Source: Plazaster borealis (lineage: Eukaryota > Echinodermata > Asteroidea > Forcipulatida > Labidiasteridae). From it: a stretch of 64,000 nucleotides of DNA. The DNA lies in contig CM037475.1 in assembly GCA_021014325.1 (NCBI GenBank), forward strand, positions 1,767,001 through 1,831,000, read 5' to 3'. Shown in pieces: positions 40,301 to 52,400 of this stretch (within the stretch, counting starts at the first letter, position 1; each line of letters opens with the position of its first letter). The translations under genes were made by a program, and so were the position numbers. The notes beneath the pieces are model-generated. The model saw nothing but the letters and a program-made list of their open reading frames with translations. It was not told where the DNA came from and searched no databases.

Positions 40301-40421
40301 AGTTCCTACCTGATTGCGTGGGTTTTCTTCATTTGGGGTTTTCCAACCACATCTAAAACTAAACATTTCTTCTCGTTTTCTATTCACCATCCTGTTATTG
40401 ATGCTTGCGCTGCTGCATGTG

Positions 40422-40452
<31 letters not shown>

Positions 40453-43400
40453 ATAGATAATACAGTAGCATTCAATCGAGCAATATGCTTTCAAATGCAA
40501 ATAAGCCTGGCTATCAAACTGTACACAAAATTATATGGTGGCAACTGAAAGATGGTTTGTGACTTGAAATATTGGATACAAAAGTTCCATTCGATTCTAT
40601 TGATCTCCCTCGACTGACAGATTTCTCGTTTAATGGAAAAGAAATTTACCACACTCAACGACAGACTGGAACAGACAAACTGACAAGTTTTTCATAAACT
40701 GACTTGAAAACAAGACAAGTTTTTGTAAGCATTTACGGAACACAGATGATAACAGGCTTCATGTTCATAGATTTCGGCCCAATTTCATGGCTCTGCTTAC
40801 CGCCGAATTCTGCGCTTGCAATCACCATTCTCCACTTACAAGGCAAGTGCCGAATTTCTACGCTAGCTGTGTAAGCCAAGAATGCCCAGTCCCATGGAGT
40901 AAGCAAAAATTACCTGTTAACCTGTGAAATACGCTTAAAGTAAGCATGGAATTCCCTGCTCCTGTAAGCGCCAATTCTTTGCTAAGCAGAGCCATGAAAT
41001 GGGCCCTGCTGTACTTAAAATACTACTTAATGAATTGATCCTCTAAGCACAAATCAGTGTAGGACCAGTCATATGCAATCGCATGGCAACTTGGCTGGTA
41101 ATCTATTTTAAAAAGCACAAGTTTTTGTGCTGAGCAGATTTGTGTGCATAAGCAGATCTATGAAATTGGGCCAGCGACAAAAAGTTGTTATTTTCAGTGA
41201 TATCATATTTCTGGATTTCTCAGAGTATTATTAATCATTATGTTCATTTTCATTGATTTATTATTCTGCATTTCAGCTAATTTTTTTGTTTCAGTACTTG
41301 TGCTCCCTTGTTCAAGAAGATCCACACTTTCCAAAAATGCCAGACTAGATTGTGTGTCTCTTACATGTGTTTTCAGTTCAGCTGTGTCCTCTATGCTAAT
41401 GCACCTTTGGTTGCCTACTGAAAAATACACTGTTGTTGTTGAGAATAACATGGTTTGTTTTTCCAAACTGCAATTTAGCCTTGTCAAAATGGCTCAAGGG
41501 ATATGCTCACTAAGAAGAACCGAAAAATACTTCAGGGAGAGTTGTCATTTTAAACATTGCGCTCAGTCCGACTTATTTTCATTTTTGCAAGGAAAAACTT
41601 GGGCTGAAACATCCAGGCTTTAAAGGGATTGTATACGTTTGGTAATTGGAATCCACTGTTTGTTTCAATCCTATATAGTTGTTGATATATACCATAAAAC
41701 TAACCTGTGAAGAATTCATTTCAAAAGGTGGTAGCGTTTTTGTAATATTACCGAAAATCTGGAGCGGTTATGTCCACGAAGGAAGAATAATCTGCAATTG
41801 GAATAAACAATCTGAGAAACGCTACTGTCAGTAACGCTTCTCAGTTTAAAATATTTGGGTATAAAAAGTGATATCTTTTTCCATAACCGCAGTACTTCGA
41901 AGTGAAAAGTTTTTCAAAATGCATTATACTATCCAAAGCTGCTGTACTTCTTACCAAGTAAGTTTGTATTGCCATTCATTTTCAGAGTCATCACCAAACG
42001 TATACAGACCCTTTAACAACGATTCGTGCCCTTTTTGAAATTGAAGTATTTTGGTTAATCTGAACTGAATCCATGAGCCTTGCTGAGGTATGGAGTGCAC
42101 TGATTGGAGTGCACTGATTGGTTTGGGTGAATGTTAAAGACAGATTTATCCAAAGCAAACAGTGCCATCATTATGTGTCCACCATATCTCAAAATGGCTA
42201 ATGGCTTCATCATGAGAATGAATGCTCTAGAAGACAAGGGTAGCGGATTCGAATCTCAATGGAGCACTCTGCAGATTTTTCTCACAAGACTTGGGAAAGA
42301 GCTGATTATTCAGTGCTTATCATATATCAGTGTATGGTAAAACCGGAATAAAATAGATTTTCAGTTTGATCGTTTATGTTTCTGATCAGCAGAATGTCTG
42401 TGGTTCGAATCCAAGCTGAATTATTGTGGACTTTATTTCTTCATGATGTGGAAAATTCCAAGCACATATGATCCTGATCGATGATAACATCTTGAAAGGA
42501 AAAACAAAAAAAATTATCTTAGATCTTAAGTCTTGGAGAAACCTTTGAAAGACTTGTGTGCATATCCTTTGAGCTATCATACAACAGCGCTACATCAATT
42601 CAAAATATTTTTAGCCCAAGAAAACCTGAATACCAATAAAGATGTGTTTGGTACACATCCGATTTCCTAGAGATTGTCTTGAGACGATTTAAAGAAAAAA
42701 CAACTTTGCAATGCTTTACCCTATCCCAACACAGCTTCAAGAAAATTGGTTTGATTTTGTAAATGTTATTCATTTTGTTCTATTTCTGGAATGGTTTCTC
42801 CCTCTCTTGATGTTTAGTGTTGACCTCTGTCTGTCTTGTTGTTGTTCTTGTTCTAAACTGTGCTTTCTCTGCTTTGATGTATTTCAAGATTGCAGGATTG
42901 CTAATTATCAATTTGAAAATTCTCACTGATTATGAAGTTCATACCAGAACCAATCCTCAAGAGAAATATTCCTGTCATTTTTTTTGTCAAAGTTTAATAA
43001 CAAATTTGAAAACCCAAAAAATAATCATCGCTTGAGTTGCCAGAACCGAAATAAGCCCAACCTGAACATGCAGAAAATCCCTGACAAAAAAAAAATCAAC
43101 AATTTTGTTGTTGCTTTCACCTAAACCTGACAACCAAATTTTAATGAATTATTTTACAGGTTGGCTCTTTGGTGTGTTTATTGAAAACTAGAGGATTGGA
43201 AATAATTTACTTTTCCCAAAACAATGATGATCTTTACTTGGAAAGAATTACAACTTCTTGTGACACATTAACTCTTTCAGTGCCAAGGTCGTACCTGTAC
43301 GATCTATTTTATGTATTTCAAAAGCGCCATTATGGTACATGTACGATCTATTTTATGTATTCCAAAAGCGCTATTATTGTACATGTACAATCTATTTTAT

Positions 43401-46400
43401 GTGTTCCAAAAGCACCATTATTGTACATGTACGATCTATTTTATGTACTCAAAAAGTGTCATAAATCGTACATGGTACGACCCATAGTATACATACTATC
43501 ACGAGAGGGCATTATCACTTTAACAAGAAATGCTATTGTACCAAGGCAACACAAATCAGCAAGATACATTTTTTTTGGTGCGAAAGACTCTTCTTCTTTT
43601 TTTTCACAGAATATCGAAAACCCTCAAAAAGCTTGGTATTTTAGGCTCAAAACGCAAAAAAGAAGCAGGCACTGAAAAAGTTAATCATTTAGCCAATGAT
43701 GTCAACAACATTATAAAATGAGGCAAGTTTGACAATGCCTAATCAAATGAACTGTTGGACAATGTTGAAGTGTACCAATGTTTAAGAAGCAAAAACAACT
43801 GCCAAATTTTGTAAGATTTCCTGCTGTCTGCCTTGTTTACATGTTGTACATATTTACACTTGTGTTCAGTTTTTGTGTGTGTAGGAAAACATCTTTCTGA
43901 TTTCACATCTGTAATTGTTGTCTGTAGTATACTGATTTATTTCCTTTCTAAAGTGCTGGTACATCTCTATGTGGCATTTCATTGGTTATACAAAGAGTGC
44001 ATTCATTCAAATCCTTAAGGTTAACGACAAAGACGTAAAAGTAACATTTGATATTTTCATCACAATGTCTGCTGACATTTTTGTATTCTATTTTTAAAAA
44101 CACTTTTTATTTATATAAGTTGCTGGGAATTGAATGATTTTTAATTTAAAAAAATAAAAAAATATTTTATTTGCGAAGTTTGGGCAGGTGTTTTTTCTGT
44201 GAATTCTGATCCTACAAACTTCACAACAGTAAGCTTTTAATTGCTTATTGACTAATTGAAACTAGCATCACAAGATTGATGTACCATAACTTTTTGTTCC
44301 TGTTTGTTGGATTCTTGTAACTTCTTGGAGTCTCTCAGTCAAGCTGTAGATTTATACTTTCCACGACAGTCTCTTTCTTTCTGCTTGTGTTTTTTTGTAA
44401 TCATTTTCTATATCTTCATCGGGTAATCTGTTCTCCATCTGAATTTATACATGAATATGTTTTTCATCTCTGAGTCCAGTTTCTTATAGAAACCATTTTA
44501 CGTTTGTCTCATTAGGTTTGTTTTTCTACTGCCTGTTTCTGTCTGTTTCCTTAATCTTTTCAACAATCTTCCTTGGATGTTATGTTCATTTTGTCCCAAT
44601 GTACGACCAGTACGTTTTTGTATCAGTTGTTTTTTCTTATTTGTCTGATTTTCTGTGTTTTCTTTGTTGTAAGATTGTTAATGTTTTTGTTGTCTTACTC
44701 TTCAGTTTGTCACATGTTTTCTCTTCTCGATGAGAAAGTCTCTGTGTTTTTCTTCCACTTCAGATGTTTGCTTTGTCCTTGGTAAAAGTGTATGTGTGGT
44801 TTTTTCTTTGTGAGACTTGTGTGTTTTCTTCTATATGAGGTAGCTAATATTTTCTTTATTTCTCAAGATTGTTCATGTATGTCCATGTGTTTTTCTTCTT
44901 CTTCATTCTGTGTATTTTGTTGGTGTTGAGATTGTTTCTCTCTATCAAGTCGCTATCTGCTTCTCTCCTCAATCCACTCAGGTTATCACATTAGAAAGCT
45001 GGGTTGAAATACAGTATTATCTCCAGGACGTACACTCCTCCTGGGTCTGGATCTATTTTATGTTGTTGATTGTTGTAAGTAGACTGACACTTTTCCCCTG
45101 TGGAATGCTACCCCATCCTGTACTCTCTCCTACTCCTTGACAACTCATGCATGCCTTGAACCAGATTGTAAGACCTGAAGTTTGCATGAGTTTCATTCCA
45201 AGGGACATCATCAACAGCATCATTGTCGTCGGCTCGGGCCGGAAGCCGTATCCGTCACTCAATCAGACCCACAATCCTGCTGCATGTTGTGTTAGCTCAT
45301 TTGCCTTTTAACCATACATCGTTGTTTTGTATTTTGTTCACATCCTTCTGGTACTACCCTCCCTCTGGATTAATATCGGCCTTCGGGTACCACCCTCCCT
45401 CTGGATTTATATCGGCCAGGTCATCACCTTAGAGGGATGGACGGATATCATGTATCATATCCAAGATGTGCATAGTTTTTGGATTTGGGCGTATTTTGTC
45501 GTACTCATTGTAGTAAGTATAAACAGACTCTCATTTCAGGCTTCCTTCTCAGGTCATCTTCTGGTCCATCTTTTGTAGGAGATGATTGTTTCATCTTCTA
45601 GAATCTTCCTGGCTGTTTTCTTGTCTCCCCGGCTGATCACGCTTCTTTCCAAAGAGCACATTTCTTGTTCCGTGGTGGTCCTTGTTTTTGTCACACATTT
45701 ATTTGTTGAGCTTTAAATGTGTCACTTTCAGGATAAACTGTGTTTTGCTCCTACTCAAAAAAAGCTAAAATAAAAATAAGACGTTTTCTGAGGAAATAAG
45801 CAATAATTTATGGAGGGTCGAAACTGATCAAATTCAAATAGATGTCTTACACAAATTTGAATTCATGTCCTAAACCCATCAGCAATACAGGAGCAATTTA
45901 AAAGAGTCTTTTAAACAGTTGATATCAGTTTTGTCTGGAGGCATTGTAGTTCTTAGTGGGAAAAAATTTGAAAGAGCCTACTGGACTGCATTTGGCAATA
46001 ATTACGAATTTGACCATGGTTGGACCCTATCCATTCTGAACATTGGCAAATCAACTGCGGTAATTTGGTTTTCTAGTTAACTAGCTCTAACCAGCACTCG
46101 GGGCATAGTTGGCTTTGTTGGTACCCTGCCGGGGTATATGATCCTAAATCATAATAGGGAATAACATCACCATTTCAACGAGTAATCTCGGGTACTATTG
46201 TCAGAACCAATGGGTGCATAGCTTTGGGACATTAATGTTTAATAATAAAAGTCAAGTTAATAGTCATTCATAAACAGTTGACTTAAGCCACATCCAAAAC
46301 AGGTGACTTTGGCTACGGCTGCTGGCTTCTGCTGCAATTTTGAAGGATAGGCCTTTTCAGCGATCCGGCCATAGCCACTGCCATAGCCCTTCATTCGGAA

Positions 46401-49400
46401 AAAGCCGTACTCAACAGTATTTTTGATATCATGAAGTGTCTGCTGCCCTCTTTGACACAATCATCTTTTTCTTCATAACAGATTTGACCCTTAAACAGAT
46501 TGGCATTACATTAAAATATCTGCAAAACCAAAAGAGCTACTGATACACCACATTCCTGCAACAGTATTTTAAATTCATTTGGAAAAGTTATAAACTTGTG
46601 GCGAAATCATCCTCGGTATTTTATTTACATTCTGTACTTGGTTTCCGGCATTTAGCAAGTTTGATAAAACCCTGCGTTTGCAATTTCTTCTTTGATTGAT
46701 CACTGAGTACCGCCGTGTTGTAATTTAATTTGATCATGTTGATTTGATTGATGAAGTTTTCACACAGTGCTTTAGTGTTTAGGCAGCACAATTGTTTTAA
46801 AAATGGTATGCATGTTGTTGGTAATAAGGGAAAGTGCTAAGTTCTTTGTTGGTAAGGGGAAAGTGCTTCTGTTACTTTCAGCTCTATAGTTTGTCTAGAA
46901 ACATACATCTTTAAACTAACTCAGGAAAACTCCATCGTGGTTCTAATGTTGCTTTACCCCTATTAGATAAAACTGTCCAATACAAAGCTATATCGCTGTG
47001 CAAAGAGCTTTTGTAACCCCAAAATATTCTAACAATTTAAATTTATGATCCACTTTCCTCTTCAACTGCACCTTCCTTATTTTCACTTGTTTTTCTGATG
47101 GTCGTGTTACGATGCACTCTACTTCATCCCCTGTAAGACATTAATGATTTTTACACTCTTGGTATCTTGGGGAACAGAGATCCCAAATAAAGCACACACA
47201 CACAAAAATTGAATCACAAACTTTGAGAAATTAACAAGCTAAAAGTTTGACATCCACTTTTGAAATGGTACGAGATGGTTTTGTCTCCTTTGGCAACCTG
47301 ATACTAACAGTAAGTTGTGTGAATGAGATTATTTCAAATGTTTCCCAGTTTACCAAAAGTGACGGTACATGCCGGGTCTTTTGATTGTTACACTGCATGC
47401 AGTTTGACTGATGATGTCCACTAATTTTTTCATTCTTCATTCGTTTTAATCACTTTCCATTTGTTTACTTATAATTCCCACTAATTGTTAACATTTTCAT
47501 CAAAGGTGATTTACAAGGTTTAACTAAATGTTGCTTTTGGCATTTTACATTTTAACTGCTGTTAGAATATCAAAGAATAGTGTATCAAAGTTAACAGTTT
47601 GACCTGTTTCATTACTTCTAACAAACACAAGATAAATTAACAACTTTATAAGTACATATTATTAAAGAAAGTTTCAACATATTTTAGTAATTTTTTGACA
47701 AATTTTAAAGGTAATTTTTTGACTTAAATTTCTATAAAAAAGAACGAAGAAAACTTCAGTAACTAAAGAGGTTCATTTTGTTTTCAGATTGGTGCCTTCT
47801 TCCTGATAAATTTGTGTCTAGTAGTCATAGCAACTCAATTTTCTGAAACAAAACAAAGAGAGAGCAAGTTAATGGCGGAGCAGAGGAAACGATTTCGTTC
47901 TACGAGCACACTAGCCAGTAACGGTGAGCCAGGGAGCTGCTATGACGAGATCCTGAAATACATCGGACACCTTGTGCGGCAGGCGAAACGGAAAGTCCGC
48001 CGCTGGCAGAAAGGTATCCAAGGAAAGAGACAACAAAAAGTGATGCCTGCCATTTCGTTACGTCGCAAAAAACGTAGGACGAAATCTGTGCATGTGCACT
48101 GCCACCACCACCACCACCACCACCATTATCACTTTGGGAACAACAGCCCGCAAGCGCCGAGGGCTAGTCCTGAAAACAGTGATATTGGCTCCTCACCAAC
48201 CAGGCAAAGTAGACTCATGGTGCCGTCCACAAATGGTAGCTTAGGACCAAGCAATGACTCGCTGCACTCCATAACCTTTTGCACAGAGAACCTCTCCCGC
48301 TTAGAACCCATACCCAGTCGGTCACGGTGCAAGTCGTCCCCACATCACCATGTAGTGACCACTCTGTCCATTCACCGGGCCTCCTCAATCAATTATCCCA
48401 CCACAAACTCTAAGGATAACAGACAGAATATGGCCCTGGCTAAACTGACCGCTGAGACAGCGCTGAATACATTGAGTGATGTACCTCCCAATAAGCTACA
48501 GGAGCAATGGAAGGAACTATGCCTGGGCGACTCCCTCAATAAATACAGAATACTACCCCCTGTCAGGACCGGCAATAAAACCAGCGGTAAGTCCATACCA
48601 AAAACATGGCAAGAGTTGAAATCCAAATTTAAATGTATTCCCGTCAAACAAATTCCCTCCGACAAAAAAAAAAGGCTAAAGGGAGTTAGCTACCGAGGAT
48701 TTTTTGACCTCATTTTAATGTTGACCATCATCCAAATTCCATGCAGTTGTAGGCAATACTTGGAAAGCTATTTTGCTGAATAACGTTTTCTGGGGACAAA
48801 ATTGTCTTCATGATTCAAACTTGACTTGCACAATGACCTTCAGGAGAGAAAAATCACACGACCTCCTAGGCTTGTTCACTTGAAATACCCCTCCTTAGCT
48901 CTGATGCTTATGACACAAAACAAGCTTATAATTTGGATGAAAATTGCATGACATTTTGTTGTTCAATTGGTAATGTTTTTTTATAATTTCCGCAATTGCT
49001 TCTTTGCACATAGGAAGAATGTCAAACGTTGGTGCACTTTGAAGGATTTCATTTAAAAATGCTGCATGATGATTTACTTCTCAATTTCCAGAAATGTGTT
49101 TGATTGTGATTGTTGTTTTCCTTATTTGAGTCAATCTTCACTGTTGTTCTTGTCTCCTTCAGGTGATGGCCTTATGCCAGAAGGTGGTCACCCACCTCTA
49201 GGACAACGCCTCTCAGCCCCACCACTCACCCAACCACCTTCCCCTTACCCCATCGCTCGTGCCCATCTTGCTCCTCCTTCCCCGTGTCTATCTGTCCACT
49301 CGGCTGGCTGTCCCGTCCATCAGCCATGTCCAGTTCACACCCCTTGTCCCTCCCGTTCATCATGCCCTTCCCATTCCCCGTGCCCATCCCGCTCCTCCTG

Positions 49401-52400
49401 CCCCTCCCGCTCCTCCTGCCCCTCCCGCTCCCCCTGCCCCTCCCACAGTTCACGCACCTGCCCCCATGGCTGTCCAGAAGGTCACCCTGACTACGATTGG
49501 ACAGACTCGGACTCTGAGAACGACGACAACTCAGACTTGGAGGATTCGGACTATGAGGAAGAGGAGAAGGGGAAGCTTAAGATAGCTACGACAGGGGTCA
49601 GTTCATGTCTCCGGAAGATCCAACAAAAGATAGAGGAGATTGTTGAGAGTAAATACTTCATGAGAGGCATTCTTTTTTGTATCCTCATCAACACACTCAG
49701 CATGGGAATTGAATTTCATAGACAGGTAAGACAAGTCATTATAATCCCTTAAAGGTATCGTACACGTTTGGTAATGACTCAAAACTAATATTAGCATAAA
49801 AATTTACGTGGTAACAAGCAACGGAGAGCTGTTGATAGTATAAAACATTGTAGGAAACGACTCCCTTTGAAGTTTTTGAGAAAGCGGTAATTTCTCACTA
49901 AAATAATAAAAACTTCTTTCAAGAAGTTTTTATTCCTATCTGAAAGCACACAAATTTGTACAACAAGGTTGTTTTTTCTTTCATCATTTTCTTGCAACTT
50001 CGATGACCAATTGAGCCCAAATTTTCACAGGCTTGTTATTTTATGCATATGTTGGGATACACCAGGTGAGAACACTGGTCTTTGACAATTTCCAAACGTA
50101 TTTAGTGCCTTTAAGATTATTTCTTTGTATCTTCTTTTGAAATCTTCCTGACTAAAAATATTTTAAAACCCCCCCCCCAAAAAAAATATTGTTACCGTAA
50201 TTCTGCTCATCTAATGCATACAAATCACAACTTCCTCTATCAAAAAAACAATAAACTAATTTTGAAAACAACATTTACCCAGGATCGATGAAAAGTATCC
50301 TTCCCAACCTGTTTCAATAAGCCATTTGCGTTTTAGATTTGAATAAAGTCTGGTACAATGACTTGCTTAGTCACAATTTATTGCTTTAATTTGAATTCAT
50401 CAGACTATAGAGACAGTTGCTATGTCAAATGGTTCGAGGCAGGATTTTTGATAGCAACCTTCAGATGAGCAAACCCTGGTACCATTGTGCAATACACATT
50501 CATTCAAAACTGTGTATGGGTGCTCACTGTCTCATGTATCTACGCAAAAGCTTGCCCCGAACCATGAGACGTAGCAACTGTCTCGATAGTCCAGTGAGGA
50601 ATTCAACTTCAAGCGTGATCAAGCAAGTCATTGTACTAGACATTATTCAAATCTAACTCGTATATTATGTAGGTTTATTCTCTTAGGAAAAACATCACCT
50701 TTATATTCAAATTTAGTGCATCTTTAAAGGGATTGTATACGTTTGATAATTGGAACGCTGTTCGTTTCAATCTTTCGTAAATTGTGTTTTATTTAACTTT
50801 CAACAGCACAAAAACATCACTGCGCCTTATCTACAGGTGCGCCTTATCTGGTGTCGCTTGAGTTTAAAGTGACGGTCACTGCATGAAGATTTTTTTCAAT
50901 TTATTGTAGCCGCGTTTTTATTCCAGACAATGCTGCAATCTGACTCAATAATGTGGTCAACCAAGGCTCTATTCTCCAGACATTTCTGGCCGTATTTTCA
51001 TTCCAACAATCCCGCAATGTGTTGATCCCCTATGACCGTGCTTTCACTCAAACAATGCCGCAATGCGTCGATCCCCTCTTAGTGACCATGCTTTCACTCA
51101 AACAATGCCACAGTGCGTCGATCCCCTCTTAGTGGCCATGCTTTCACTCAAAGAATGCCGCAATGCGTCGATCCCCTCTTAGTGACTATGCTTTCATTCC
51201 AACAATGCCACAATGTTCGGATCCTATCGAATGCGGAAAAACAGTTTCACCAAACCGCCTTTCATCACTGGTTTGGACTTGATTATTTCATGGTTTCTAC
51301 CTCCACGATCATGGATGTTGCGATCTCTAAAAGCTGGTGCCTTGATTTTTATTCCGATTCGCTCATAATTGACATAAAAAAAGAACAAGCCATAAACCCA
51401 TATTTTTAGAAAAACATCTTAAAAATGAAAATAAAAAAATAATAATACAAAATAAAAACGATGTTTCTTACTCATGTTTGTGATTTTAAAAAAAAAACGA
51501 TCACTTTACGTGATGGCAAGTGTCATTATACCATCACTAATGACCCCCGTATGTTGGTGATGTACCAACAGTGAATGGGACATCATGGCGAGCCTCTGTG
51601 TGAAAGTCTGTTGCGAATATACGGCGGTGCGCCTTATCTGTTAACACTGCAATCTTGTTTCAGTGATTTTAGGGACTTGTACCTTATACGCCGAGCGCCT
51701 TATCTGCAGGACGTTAGTCGTAGGGATACCATAAAACTAACCTGTGAAAAATTCCTTTCAAAAGGTGGTAGCGTTTTTGAGATATTGCCGAAAATCTGGA
51801 GCGAAAATCTGGAGCGGGTATGTCCACGCAGGAAGAATAATCTGCAATTGGAATACACAATCTGGGAAACATTTCTGACAGAAACGCTTCTCAGATTCAA
51901 ATTTGTTTGGATAAAAACTGATATCTTCATACTTCAAAGTGAAATGTTTCTCAAAATGATTCTGTACTTCTTACCAAGTAAGTTTTTATTGCCATTAATT
52001 TTATGAGCAATTACCAAACGTATACAGACCCTTTAATTGTGCGTTCAGTTGAAGATGCATTCACATGGCAGTAATTCCAATCAACGTGCAAGTTCTGTCT
52101 GTATAAAGCAAAACATTCTGGTGCCTGAATAGACGACGCCAAACATTTACATATTTGTGTCATCGTTTGAGACAATCCACTCCTTCCTACAGAGTAGACC
52201 TAAATCTGATGAAATTGCTGCTCTAGCTTGGGACATGCAGAGATTTATGCCGACCCAATCCTGTACATGAAACGTACATTGTCGCCCAGGCTGGGTAACA
52301 TTCATTAACCTGCTTGCGCCATGCACAGGTGGAATACCTAATTGTATTATTCCAAACTAGACAGACTCGATAAACGATCTAGCTAATGGCCTGGGTGTCT

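Larger units (their letters stand above)
37313..44981. other. Intron between turret exon and alternative pore exons
   Basis: A 7.7-kb intron. It holds a family H element (38165), a diverged reversed family S SINE (38645), two family D SINEs (39350, 40205), a family E element (40776) with a further fragment (41040), a family C element (41620) and a TTAA element with a 44-bp tandem repeat (43268). 43685-44981 is T-rich on the + strand with no feature beyond the acceptor tract. Confidence 0.8.

Noticed and set aside
43169..43675. A 168-codon frame with repeated Tyr/Leu/Phe motifs
   Set aside because: The repetition reflects 44-bp tandem units inside a MITE. The frame changes between units, so no peptide repeat is maintained.
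49226..49585. Other-frame and reverse open frames over the linker exon
   Set aside because: Shadows of the C-rich coding repeat. The Cav3 frame is fixed by IIS1 and by phase on both sides.
51575..52006. A 143-codon frame
   Set aside because: It spans the junction of an insertion and a family C MITE. Similar frames recur in other copies of the element.
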